The notes under the pieces: model-generated
Databases searched by the model: none
What the model saw: only the letters and a program-made list of their open reading frames with translations
Told to the model about the DNA's origin: nothing
Origin: Synechococcus sp. BIOS-U3-1
GTDB taxonomy: Bacteria > Cyanobacteriota > Cyanobacteriia > PCC-6307 > Cyanobiaceae
Length of the DNA stretch: 64,000 nt
NCBI RefSeq assembly: GCF_014279975.1
Contig: NZ_CP047936.1
Span: forward strand, 2,294,001-2,358,000
Reading direction: 5' to 3'
Position numbers and translations under genes: made by a program
In this document: positions 25,923 to 34,826 of the stretch, piece by piece
Layout: each line of letters begins with the position of its first letter
Position numbering within the stretch: the stretch's first letter is position 1

Positions 25923-28900
25923 GAGCTGATCAGTCTCGAACCATCCGAGCGCCCGAGCAGAGACTTGAGAACGACATAAAACACCGGGACAACGAACAAC
26001 GAGAGAACGGTGGCGATCAACAGACCACCAAACACCACAGCACCGAGGGACGTCTGGCTACGGGCGCCGGCGCCACTGGCGAAGACCAGCGGAATGAAGC
26101 CAAACAGCGAAGAGATTGCCGTCATCAGGATCGGCCTCAGACGGGAACCTGCAGCAAAACGAGCGGCCTCCAGGGCATTGGCACCGGCCTGCATCCGCTG
26201 ATTGGCCATATCCACGATCAGGATTCCGTTGCCAGCCGCCAAACCGATCAACATCACCAGGCCCACCTGGGCATAGACATTGAGCACCTCACCCCTCAAG
26301 GCCAGAAAGGCGAGCGCACCCAACATGGCTGTGGGTACCGTCATCAGAATGATCAGCGGATCGGCGTAGCTTTCGTACTGCGCAGACAGCACCAGGTACA
26401 CCGCCAAAATGCCAAGTGCAAAGATCACCACCGCAAGAGCACCGGCCTTCACTTCCTCACGAGAAATTCCGGTCCAGTCGAAACTGAGGCCCTGGGGATT
26501 GATGGTCTCAAAGATCCCCTTCATCGCTGTAATCGCCTGACCGGAACTCTTTCCGGCCGCAGGAGTGCCTTCAATCTTGATCGCTCTATAGAGATTGAAG
26601 TGAGGGACCACCGTGGGGCCGAGCGTTTCATGCACACTGAAAAACTCCGCCAGCGAAATCAGTTCACCATTGGAGCTCTTGACGTAAAGAGCTGACAGTC
26701 GCTCGGGGGTTGCACGACTTTCAGCATCGGCCTGAACGTAGATCCGACGCACCTTGCCCTCCTGGAAGGTGTCGTTCACATAGAGGCCACCGAAGTTGAT
26801 ACTGAAGGTCTGCATTGCAGTACCGAAGTCGACATCAACAGCGGCCATTCGATCGCGATCCACCTGAATCTCGATCTGAGGGGATTCAGGCGCAAACAAT
26901 GTGTAAACGCGTTCAAGATCAGAATCGCGATTGCCCTGCTGAATGAGGCGCCCCGCCGCCCCATAGAACTCAGGCAGGCTGTAGCCCCCACCGCTCTGAT
27001 CCAGGAGCTGAAATTCGAAACCACCGCCTGTTCCATAGCCAGGGATCGCAGGTGGTTCCACCACAACGACTCTGGCGTCATCCACTGAACGTGCCAACTT
27101 CTGATTTAGCCGCTCCACGATGGCCGCAACGGTCTGATCAGGTTCCTTCCTGTCAGCCCAGTTTTTAGTTCCGAAGAAGAACAGGCCCTTATTGGGACTA
27201 TTACCATCCAAGCTTGCGCCACTGAACAGCGAAGCCGACGTGATGTTGTCTTCAGTACGCAGCACTGCGGCCACCTGCTCATTAATCGCCTCGGTGACCT
27301 GGGTGGAAACGCCTTCCGGAGCCTGGACAACTCCAATCGCGTACCCCTGATCTTCGATCGGCACGAAGCCACCGGGGATAGCCCGGAAAGCAACGGCCGT
27401 GAGCAGAATGCCGATACTGAGCATGCTCATCACCAGTCGACGTCGACTGAGAGCCCACTCCAAAGCGGAGGCGTACCGGCTCTCCATCACGGCATAAAGG
27501 CTGTTGAACTTGGCGAAAATAATCGGTGTGAACCAACCCAGGGCCAAGCCCAAAGCTGGATAGACGGTCACCGGGATGACGCGGCTCACACCAACAAGAA
27601 TCAAGCCGGTGATGGCACCGCCAATGGTGAACGGCAGTGTGATGGGTCGATCGATGAAGCGCCCCAACAGCAGACCCATCAAGGCAGCAACCGCCAGCGG
27701 AATCAGCGCCAAAGGCGCTCCACGACCGACCACCAGCAATCCATACACAAAACCGATCACTGTGCCGGCGATGGCATAGTTCCGCCGTCCGGGATCCTTC
27801 GCTTCACGCGCCAGCAGTAGTGCTGACAACATCGGTGAGAAGGTGAGCGCATTAAAGGTAGAAATGGCGATCGAGAAGATCACCGTGGCCGCGAACTGTT
27901 TGTAGATCGTTCCCGTCGCACCAGGGAAAAACAGAACTGGCAGGAACACCGCGAACTTCACCAGCGAGGTGGCGATGATCGCTGAGAACAGCTCGTCCAT
28001 GGTGGCTTTCGCCGCCTCCAGGGCCGTCATCCCCTCCCATTTCTTGGTGGAGGTGTCCTCGATCACAGTGATCGCATCGTCGACCACGAGCCCCGTGGCC
28101 AACACAAGACCAAACAGGGTGAGTTGATTCAGGGAAAAGCCAAACCCGAGCACCAGTCCGAAAGTACCGATCAGTGCCACGGGGATCGCGATCCCCGGTA
28201 CAAGGGTGGCCTTCCAGTTTTGTAGGAACAGGAAAAGAATCAGAACCACGAGCACCACCGCATCCCGCAGAGAATTCACCACGCCCTGGATGGAGGCGGA
28301 GATGAAGTCGGTGTTGTCGTAGACCTTCTCCATTTTCATGCCCACCGGCATAGTCGTCTCAAAGTCGGCCAACACCTGTTTCACACCATCCGACACCTCG
28401 AGCGCATTGCTGCCTGACAGCTGATAGACGGCAAGACCAACAGTGGGAACACCGTGAAGATCGGTGGCGCTCACGGAATAGGTCTCACCACCGAGTTGCA
28501 CGCTGCCCACATCTTTGAGGCGAACCAGACCACCTCCCTCGACGGTGCGCACCACCATGGACTCAAAGTCCTCCACGCTGCGCAGACGACCCTGAAGCTG
28601 AACAGTGAACGTGAACTGCTGTCCCTGCGGTGCCGGCTCGCTCCCGACTTGGCCTGCAGAAACAAGGCGGTTCTGACTTTCAAGCTGACTGACAACATCG
28701 GTGGAGGTGAGACCGAAGCTGGCAAGCTTGTCGGGATCTAACCACAACCGAAACGCCAGTTTGCGATTGCCGAAATAAGTGAGTTCACCAACGCCGCTGA
28801 CTCGCTTGATGGCATCGGTGAGGTTCAGATCCAGCAAGCCGCTGATCGTCTCTGCGCTGTAGGTAATCCGATGCGGATCCTCGCTACCGAAGTTGTAAAC

Positions 28901-29320
28901 GAGCAGGATCGAGTTCGATGCCTTGTTGACGGTGACACCCGCCTTGCGGACTTCATCAGGCAGCTGAGGTTCCGCTAGTGACACCCGGTTCTGAACATTG
29001 ACCTGGTTGATGTCGCCATTAGAGCCGCTGGCGAAGGCCACATCGATTGAACTAATCCCGTCTCCTGAACTGGTGGACTTGATGAAGTCCATGTTCTCGA
29101 CACCATTGATCTGCTGCTCAAGAACACTGGTGACGCCCTCCTCAACCGAGACAGCATCGGCGCCGGTGTAGTTGGCCCTCACCTTGACGGTAGGAGGAGC
29201 AATGTCAGGGAGATTCTCGATCGGAAGAATTGGAATCGCGATCAATCCCACGATCACGATCAAGAGGCTGCAAACCGTTGTGAGAACCGGTCTGGTGATG
29301 AAATTATTAGAGGCGGACAT
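25919..29320 (-). CDS. RND (HAE1-type) efflux permease with unusual insert
   Basis: An 1133-aa inner-membrane proton-driven efflux pump of the AcrB/MexB type. Features are the first helix (PVLTTVCSLLIVIVGLIAIP), the proton-relay pair Asp414-Asp415 in TGLVVDDAITVIEDT, two large periplasmic porter loops and the C-terminal helix bundle ending near VVPVFYVVLKS. The protein is about 85 residues longer than AcrB. The extra length sits between the sixth helix and the second half (about residues 510-605) as three to four hydrophobic segments, where AcrB has only a short cytoplasmic linker. It is preceded by its membrane fusion protein gene (11-bp gap) and followed by a small membrane gene. The TolC partner may be the gene at 63072. 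Substrates cannot be predicted. Confidence 0.94.
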   Translation of the reverse strand: MSASNNFITRPVLTTVCSLLIVIVGLIAIPILPIENLPDIAPPTVKVRANYTGADAVSVEEGVTSVLEQQINGVENMDFIKSTSSGDGISSIDVAFASGSNGDINQVNVQNRVSLAEPQLPDEVRKAGVTVNKASNSILLVYNFGSEDPHRITYSAETISGLLDLNLTDAIKRVSGVGELTYFGNRKLAFRLWLDPDKLASFGLTSTDVVSQLESQNRLVSAGQVGSEPAPQGQQFTFTVQLQGRLRSVEDFESMVVRTVEGGGLVRLKDVGSVQLGGETYSVSATDLHGVPTVGLAVYQLSGSNALEVSDGVKQVLADFETTMPVGMKMEKVYDNTDFISASIQGVVNSLRDAVVLVVLILFLFLQNWKATLVPGIAIPVALIGTFGLVLGFGFSLNQLTLFGLVLATGLVVDDAITVIEDTSTKKWEGMTALEAAKATMDELFSAIIATSLVKFAVFLPVLFFPGATGTIYKQFAATVIFSIAISTFNALTFSPMLSALLLAREAKDPGRRNYAIAGTVIGFVYGLLVVGRGAPLALIPLAVAALMGLLLGRFIDRPITLPFTIGGAITGLILVGVSRVIPVTVYPALGLALGWFTPIIFAKFNSLYAVMESRYASALEWALSRRRLVMSMLSIGILLTAVAFRAIPGGFVPIEDQGYAIGVVQAPEGVSTQVTEAINEQVAAVLRTEDNITSASLFSGASLDGNSPNKGLFFFGTKNWADRKEPDQTVAAIVERLNQKLARSVDDARVVVVEPPAIPGYGTGGGFEFQLLDQSGGGYSLPEFYGAAGRLIQQGNRDSDLERVYTLFAPESPQIEIQVDRDRMAAVDVDFGTAMQTFSINFGGLYVNDTFQEGKVRRIYVQADAESRATPERLSALYVKSSNGELISLAEFFSVHETLGPTVVPHFNLYRAIKIEGTPAAGKSSGQAITAMKGIFETINPQGLSFDWTGISREEVKAGALAVVIFALGILAVYLVLSAQYESYADPLIILMTVPTAMLGALAFLALRGEVLNVYAQVGLVMLIGLAAGNGILIVDMANQRMQAGANALEAARFAAGSRLRPILMTAISSLFGFIPLVFASGAGARSQTSLGAVVFGGLLIATVLSLFVVPVFYVVLKSLLGRSDGSRLISS

Positions 29321-29331
29321 GACTCAGTCGC

Positions 29332-30501
29332 TCAGTTCTGCACCTTCACCGGGACACCGTGACGCAGGCTCAGAAGATTGCTGATGATCACGTTCTGCCC
29401 CAGCTTCAAGCCTTTGGTGACGGGATAGCGTTTGTTCTGCAGGGGACCGAGATTGACCGGCGTTTGTAGGGCAAACCGGGTCTCGCGGGAAATGACGCCG
29501 CGCTCCATCCCGCGCTTAATCCTGGCCAGATCGGCCTTGCCAGGCTGCGCTTCCAGTTCCTGGAGTGTGCCGAGACGGAACACGAAACTCTGCCCAGAGG
29601 TCTGCGTCACAGCAGCAAAGGGAACGGACGGTTCCTGACGGGATTCCAGCTGAACCCGGGTGCGCAACCTCTGACCATTGCGCAGCGTTCCCTCTGGATT
29701 AGGAAACTGCGCCCTCACAAGAAGGGCCTGTGTTTGGGAGTTAATCCCAGGATCAACCGACATCACGGAGCTCCTGGCCATCACCTCGTTACGGCCAGGA
29801 AGACTGAGCAACACCGGCAGACCAACCCTGATGCGATCAGCCAAGGTGGACGGCACCTCCACCTTGGCCTCCAAGGTGTTGTTTCGAATCAGCTTGGTGA
29901 ATGGGTCGCCATTTCTCACCACATCCCCGACCTGCACGGAGACGTCTGCCACTGTCCCAGCGATCGGTGACTGAAGATTGCTGTAGGCCAGGGTTGCCTC
30001 TTGAGCTCTGACCTCTTCTCTCGAGGCGATGTAGATCGCTCGCCGCTGATCACGCTCCGAGGCTTGCACGGCACCAAGAGGCAACAGGAATTCATAGCGT
30101 TTCAGCTCTAGAAGATCCTTCTGCTCTTTGGCTTTCAACCCGGCCAGCCTGGCCTGCTCCTGAGCTTGATCGAGGGTCATGAGCAGCTGCCCAGCGGACA
30201 CCCGATCTCCCTGCGCGATTTTCAATTCGATGATCCGGCCTGATGCCAGAGCTGCCAGCTGAACCAGATCACCGGCCTCCAGCGTGCTCACCGTGTCGAC
30301 ATCCTCTGTGAATACAGCCTCAGTGACAGCAGCTTGCCTCACTTCTGGCATGGGCCTCTGGGCATCGCCCCCATCACCGCAGGCACCGAGCATGATGCTT
30401 ACCAGTGCCAGGGGAATGACGGAACGGTTCAGACGCACGGGCACAACTCGGACGGCCGCATTATGACCGCGCTGATGACATCGAAGGCTCAACTTGAGCA
30501 A
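29332..30501 (-). CDS. RND membrane fusion protein (AcrA/HlyD type), lipoprotein
   Basis: A periplasmic adaptor linking the RND permease to an outer-membrane channel. A lipoprotein signal (SVIPLALVSIMLGACGDGG, lipid-modified Cys at about residue 41) anchors it to the inner membrane. It then shows the barrel-sandwich/lipoyl segment (SGRIIELKIAQGDRVSAGQL), a coiled-coil hairpin with many Gln, Glu and Lys, the returning lipoyl half (LQSPIAGTVADVSVQVGDVV) and the beta-barrel region. The listed start gives 389 aa, but a GTG at 30438 (VRLNRSVIPLAL) gives a more normal signal peptide and 368 aa and may be the true start. It is the first gene of the three-gene efflux operon. Confidence 0.93.
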   Translation of the reverse strand: MLKLSLRCHQRGHNAAVRVVPVRLNRSVIPLALVSIMLGACGDGGDAQRPMPEVRQAAVTEAVFTEDVDTVSTLEAGDLVQLAALASGRIIELKIAQGDRVSAGQLLMTLDQAQEQARLAGLKAKEQKDLLELKRYEFLLPLGAVQASERDQRRAIYIASREEVRAQEATLAYSNLQSPIAGTVADVSVQVGDVVRNGDPFTKLIRNNTLEAKVEVPSTLADRIRVGLPVLLSLPGRNEVMARSSVMSVDPGINSQTQALLVRAQFPNPEGTLRNGQRLRTRVQLESRQEPSVPFAAVTQTSGQSFVFRLGTLQELEAQPGKADLARIKRGMERGVISRETRFALQTPVNLGPLQNKRYPVTKGLKLGQNVIISNLLSLRHGVPVKVQN

Positions 30502-30539
30502 GAATCGTCTCAGCAGGAACTGACGCCGTAAGCGGACCT

Positions 30540-32744
30540 TTGAAACAGGATCTGTTCAGCCATCACGGGGAAGCTGCGCGGCGGAGGCAGGCACCGCTCG
30601 CCGATCGCCTGCGGCCGCGCAATCTCGATGAATTCGTTGGGCAGGGAGCAATTTTGGCGGAGGGGCGCCTGCTGCGCCGAGCCATCTCGGCTGATCGAGT
30701 CGGAAATCTGATCCTGCATGGCCCACCAGGGGTCGGGAAGACGACATTGGCGCGCATCATCGCCAATCACACAAGAGCCCATTTCAGTTCTCTCAATGCC
30801 GTGCTTGCCGGTGTGAAAGACCTGCGCTCCGAAGTGACCGATGCCGGTCAACGGCTCGAACGCCATGGACTTCGAACCATTCTGTTTATCGATGAGGTGC
30901 ATCGATTCAACAGCTCGCAGCAGGATGCATTGTTGCCTTGGGTGGAGAACGGCACACTCACGCTGATTGGTGCCACCACAGAAAACCCCTTTTTCGAAGT
31001 CAACAAGGCGCTGGTCAGTCGGTCCAGGTTGTTCCGCCTGCAGCACTTAGAGCCGGAAGACCTCAGTCGATTACTGCAGACAGCGCTGCACGACAAAGAA
31101 CGTGGCTACGGCGACCGCCATGTGGAGATCAGCGCTGAAGCATCGGCCCATCTCGTCAATGTGGCGGGAGGTGACGCACGCAGCCTGCTCAATGCGCTCG
31201 AGCTAGCCGTGGAAAGCACCCCTGAAAGTCACCAGGGAGTGATCAACATTGACCTTGGCATTGCTGAGGAATCCATTCAGCAGCGCGCAGTGCTGTACGA
31301 CAAGCAGGGTGATGCGCACTTCGACACGATCAGCGCATTCATCAAATCCCTGAGGGGCTCGGACGCCGACGCAGCACTGTTCTGGCTGGCACGGATGATC
31401 GAAGCCGGTGAAAACCCACGCTTCATTTTCCGGCGCATGCTGATCTCTGCCGGCGAAGACGTGGGCCTCGCCGACCCCCAGGCCGTGGTGGTGGTCGAGG
31501 CCTGCGCCGCGGCCTTTGAGCGCATCGGACTGCCGGAGGGTCTTTATCCACTGGCCCAGGCAGCTCTCTACCTGGCATGCACTGAAAAAAGCAACAGCAC
31601 CAGCGGCATGTTCGAAGCACTGCGTCAGGTCCGTGAAGCGCAGCGTCAGGAGGTGCCTCCCCACCTTCGCGACGCGAACCGTGATGGCGATGCCTTCGGG
31701 GACGGCAAGGGCTATCGCTACCCCCATGCTTTTCGTGAACACTGGGTAGCTCAGCAGTACTTACCCAGTGCCCTTCAGGGTGAAGCCTTCTGGTCACCAA
31801 GTCGCCAGGGCTGGGAAGGACAACGACGTGAACGGATGCTGGAACGGCGTGCCGCTCAGCTGGCGGCATCAGCAGAGGCTGTCGATGAACATCCGCTATT
31901 GGTCAGCAGCGGACCGGAGCAACCTCAACTGGAGCGTTGGCTGCAACGTCAACTGTCCGTGGATGGAGAACGCCTGCAGGCGCTTCGACAGCGACTTTGG
32001 TCCGATCTCTCCTGGCAACGCACGGATCGTGTGCTGATTCTTGGCGGTCGGTCACTACTTTGGTCGCTTGATCCCCTTGGAGCCGTGGCCGAGGGTGGCC
32101 TCACGATTCTCTGTGCATCCTCAACGGAACAGCTGCGACTGGAGGCGCAGTTGCAGCTGCTGGATCCTCTCAATCAACCGGTGATTCTTGCCGATGCTGC
32201 TGAACTGGAGCGACTGAGCCTTGACTATCAGTTCGAAGTGGTGGGGGGTCGACTGAACCAGGAGGATCTCAAAGCTCCTGACCTTGAGACGTTCTGGGCC
32301 AGGGTGAGCTCCCGCTCAACAAGCGGCGCGCAGCTGAGGTTATTGCTGAGTGAACCACAACTCGGGCCCGCTGGGGGACTGCTGGAGCTGCTCGTCAAAG
32401 AAAGGAAGGCGAGCAAGCCAAGTTCATCGCTGCAGACCCTGGCTGCACTGGAATCCATCTGGCTGAGTCAGGCGGAACAGCGTCAGCTGCTGCTAAACCA
32501 CCTGGAGCGGTGCGGCTGGGTGATGAACCAGAGCAGCTGGCAGGAATCGCTCAAGCTATCCATTGAGCCGAGCCTGATCGAACGATGGCTCGGAGAAGAC
32601 CGCCCTTACCGCCGGGCTCTTGAAGAAACCGGTGAGGCGAGTGACTCCGCACTGTCGGAGCTGCGTCGCGAACTTTTGAAGCAACGTGGCAAACATCTTC
32701 CTCAGAGTCTTCGTCACTGGCGAATCGAAGGTCGACTGGCTTAA
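30540..32744 (+). CDS. rarA: RarA/MgsA-like AAA ATPase fused to an extra C-terminal domain
   Basis: A 734-aa protein. Residues 1-440 are a complete RarA (MgsA) ATPase acting at stalled replication forks: LADRLRPRNLDEFVGQ, Walker A GPPGVGKTT, Walker B LFIDEVHRFN, sensor GATTENPFFEVN and the tetramerisation end FREHWVAQQYLPSALQG. RarA alone is about 440 residues. Here a further 290-residue domain follows, with a Rossmann-like pattern (TDRVLILGGRSLLWSLDPLG, then ...GGLTILCASS) that resembles a degenerate methyltransferase fold. Such RarA fusions are known from cyanobacteria, and the role of the extra domain is not established. TTG start at 30540. Its upstream region is shared with the divergent efflux operon. 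Confidence 0.88.
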   Translation: MKQDLFSHHGEAARRRQAPLADRLRPRNLDEFVGQGAILAEGRLLRRAISADRVGNLILHGPPGVGKTTLARIIANHTRAHFSSLNAVLAGVKDLRSEVTDAGQRLERHGLRTILFIDEVHRFNSSQQDALLPWVENGTLTLIGATTENPFFEVNKALVSRSRLFRLQHLEPEDLSRLLQTALHDKERGYGDRHVEISAEASAHLVNVAGGDARSLLNALELAVESTPESHQGVINIDLGIAEESIQQRAVLYDKQGDAHFDTISAFIKSLRGSDADAALFWLARMIEAGENPRFIFRRMLISAGEDVGLADPQAVVVVEACAAAFERIGLPEGLYPLAQAALYLACTEKSNSTSGMFEALRQVREAQRQEVPPHLRDANRDGDAFGDGKGYRYPHAFREHWVAQQYLPSALQGEAFWSPSRQGWEGQRRERMLERRAAQLAASAEAVDEHPLLVSSGPEQPQLERWLQRQLSVDGERLQALRQRLWSDLSWQRTDRVLILGGRSLLWSLDPLGAVAEGGLTILCASSTEQLRLEAQLQLLDPLNQPVILADAAELERLSLDYQFEVVGGRLNQEDLKAPDLETFWARVSSRSTSGAQLRLLLSEPQLGPAGGLLELLVKERKASKPSSSLQTLAALESIWLSQAEQRQLLLNHLERCGWVMNQSSWQESLKLSIEPSLIERWLGEDRPYRRALEETGEASDSALSELRRELLKQRGKHLPQSLRHWRIEGRLA

Positions 32745-32766
32745 GGGGCTTCCATCAAAAGAAGCC

Positions 32767-32795
32767 ATAAAAAAAGCTCCGGCAATGCCGGAGCT
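32767..32795 (-). terminator. Rho-independent terminator for the DUF1400 gene
   Basis: On the minus strand the sequence reads AGCTCCGGCATTGCCGGAGC followed by a run of seven T residues, a perfect hairpin 40 nt after the DUF1400-domain stop. No T-run is present in the plus direction, so it is not a good terminator for rarA. Confidence 0.85.
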
Positions 32796-32834
32796 GAAAA
32801 AGAAAGTCGATGAACCCGTGAGGGTTCCCAACAA

Positions 32835-33461
32835 TCACCAGAGGCCGCGAACAGGAGCTGCAGAACGAACTGGCTCAGCGGGAAGGATCTGATTGGCCTG
32901 CACACAAGCGGGCAGGAACACATACCAAGACAGCAGGGATGTGGACTGAGGCTCATCAAGACCGTCCTTACAGACGTTCTGGGAACCGTCAGAGACACCG
33001 TTGTCGTTCAGACGGAAGTCAACGGGGAGCTGCCTCATGATGCCGGCTGAGGAGATTTCTCCATCGGCTGCATCAAGGATGATGGCGGAGCGAAGAGCGA
33101 CCACGGCGGTCTTCTTCTTCTGCCAGTAGGGGAAGTAGCTGCGAGTCTGGTCGTCCAGGAACTTCACGCCATCGGCGGAATACAGGAAGCGAGAAACACC
33201 AACCAGATCTACGTCGTAGCTCTTGGTCATGCCCTCTTGAATTTCATCAGCAGTCCAACCGGAGTTGTTGATGCCTGCTTGAAGGGCACGGTCAGTGATT
33301 TCGCCATCGTTAAAGAACTTGGCGAAAGCTGAGGCTTTGGTGGTCCAGACAGCGCCACCTGACACCCAGCGCACGGGGCGCTTGGTGCCAGCTTCAGCGG
33401 CGACAGCCAGAGTGGAAATGGAAGCGGCGGCGAGAGCGCCGGCTGCAAAACGGGTGAACAC
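32835..33461 (-). CDS. Secreted DUF1400-domain protein
   Basis: A 208-aa exported protein with a signal peptide (MFTRFAAGALAAASISTLAV, cleavage after AEA). Residues 35-150 match DUF1400, a cyanobacterial domain usually found in front of alpha/beta hydrolases. The diagnostic parts are FFNDGEITDRALQAGINNSG, VDLVGVSRFLYSADGVKFLD, ALRSAIILDAADGEISSAGI and MRQLPVDFRL. No hydrolase domain follows; the C-terminal 60 residues contain two cysteines (QNVCKDG and LPACVQ) that could pair. It is therefore a stand-alone DUF1400 protein of unknown role in the periplasm or thylakoid lumen, ended by a strong terminator. Confidence 0.75.
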   Translation of the reverse strand: MFTRFAAGALAAASISTLAVAAEAGTKRPVRWVSGGAVWTTKASAFAKFFNDGEITDRALQAGINNSGWTADEIQEGMTKSYDVDLVGVSRFLYSADGVKFLDDQTRSYFPYWQKKKTAVVALRSAIILDAADGEISSAGIMRQLPVDFRLNDNGVSDGSQNVCKDGLDEPQSTSLLSWYVFLPACVQANQILPAEPVRSAAPVRGLW

Positions 33462-33691
33462 GGACGGCGAGAAAAGACGTCTTTTTAATCCTATCCACAG
33501 GAAAAAGAGTTGCCAACAAAATCACCGCCTAAAAGCGCAAATGGGGACAAATTCGCCTCATAAGGATCACCCAAGCAAGACTCATGAATCTCAGTGGATG
33601 CATGGATCTCGTGATGAAGCATCGTTGTTGATTCGTTGATCGAGTGAGGTTGTTCCCTCAGGTCATTGATGTCACTTGACCTGATGATTAT

Positions 33692-34360
33692 TCACGCTGT
33701 GCAGAGCAGACAGTCCTGCAGAAATGCCTGCTCTGCAACGACAACTCCAAGACGCCATTCCCCCTGAGACCTCAACTGGGCAACAACCTTGAGATCCAAA
33801 CCGCGATGCAGGGCAGCACAAAGGCTGGAGCTCACCTCCCAAAATCCAAGATCCCGAGCAAGGGATCCTCTCTGCCACTTGATCGCAGCCTCCTTGACCA
33901 GCCACCGATCCAGAACCTGCTGTCGCAGCTGATCCCCCTCCAATCCCCCCAACTCACTCTGCTCAGACTCGGTGAAGAAACGGCGCATCAAGGCGGCCGC
34001 GGCATGGAGCTTTCGGTCAGCACGCTCCAGGTCAACCCCGATGGGCTGTTGCGACCAACCCAACAGACAAGCGTCAACACAGTGACTGAGGCTCACATAG
34101 CCCCAGTCGTCGGAGAGCCGAGGTGGAGCAGCCGGTGGAGCAGTCAGCGGCACCTGCATTGGGCTAGCACCATGCAGCGTGGCCAAACAACTGCGCATCC
34201 AGCTGCGTGAAGCCAGGAAGTGCTGGGCTCGAGACGCCGTCAATCCTGCAGCCCAAGCGCGCTCTTGATTGCTCACCACAAGTTCACCGGCAGCAGCATC
34301 AGGGCCGATCGGGTGCATCCACAACGCAGTTACGCTGCCGCCGACAGTCCGGCTACCCAT
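33692..34360 (-). CDS. 4'-phosphopantetheinyl transferase (Sfp/HetI type)
   Basis: A 222-aa transferase from the chosen ATG at 34360. It moves the phosphopantetheine arm of CoA to a serine of acyl carrier protein. Sfp-family motifs are present: YVSLSHC (substrate side), the metal-binding QPIGVDLERADRK and RWLVKEAAIKWQRG. Marine picocyanobacteria use such an Sfp-type enzyme for fatty-acid ACP. The start is uncertain: a longer frame reaches 34426 and a shorter ATG lies at 34318. The 34360 start keeps the usual first strand (VTALWMHP). That ATG overlaps the start codon of the divergent peroxiredoxin gene inside a single CATG. Confidence 0.88.
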   Translation of the reverse strand: MGSRTVGGSVTALWMHPIGPDAAAGELVVSNQERAWAAGLTASRAQHFLASRSWMRSCLATLHGASPMQVPLTAPPAAPPRLSDDWGYVSLSHCVDACLLGWSQQPIGVDLERADRKLHAAAALMRRFFTESEQSELGGLEGDQLRQQVLDRWLVKEAAIKWQRGSLARDLGFWEVSSSLCAALHRGLDLKVVAQLRSQGEWRLGVVVAEQAFLQDCLLCTA

Positions 34361-34826
34361 GACTCTGCAGATCGGCGATCCCGCCCCTGACTTCACACTT
34401 CCAGATGAGAACGGCGAGCCCCTCACACTTTCATCTCTGAAAGGACAACGAGTGGTGATCTATTTCTATCCGAAGGATGCCACCCCAGGCTGCACCAAGG
34501 AAGCGTGCAACTTCCGCGACCGCTGGGGCGACCTCAAGGCCCATGGCATCAAGGTGTTGGGTATCAGCAAGGACAACGCCGCATCCCACACACGCTTCAT
34601 CGCCAAGCAGGAACTTCCCTTCACCCTGCTCACCGACGAAGAACCATGTGCTGTGGCCAGCAGCTACGAGAGCTATGGCCTAAAGAAATTCATGGGCCGT
34701 GAGTTCATGGGAATGATGCGTCACACCTTCGTGGTGGATGCTGAGGGCAAACTTGAGCTGATCTATACAAAGGTCAAAGCGGCTTCAATGGCCGATCAAG
34801 TGCTCAGCGATCTGGGGCTGGGCTGA
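34359..34826 (+). CDS. bcp: Thioredoxin-dependent peroxiredoxin (Bcp/PrxQ)
   Basis: A 155-aa peroxiredoxin that reduces hydrogen peroxide and organic peroxides using thioredoxin, important under photo-oxidative stress. The peroxidatic site is PKDATPGCTKEACNFRD. The two cysteines five apart (PGC-TKEA-C) are the catalytic and resolving pair typical of PrxQ. The N terminus MTLQIGDPAPDFTLPDENGE is the normal family start, so the longer frame that begins at 34269 is not used. The downstream motif MRHTFVVDAEGKL is also present. The 3' end overlaps the convergent pantothenate kinase gene by 23 bp. Confidence 0.95.
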   Translation: MTLQIGDPAPDFTLPDENGEPLTLSSLKGQRVVIYFYPKDATPGCTKEACNFRDRWGDLKAHGIKVLGISKDNAASHTRFIAKQELPFTLLTDEEPCAVASSYESYGLKKFMGREFMGMMRHTFVVDAEGKLELIYTKVKAASMADQVLSDLGLG

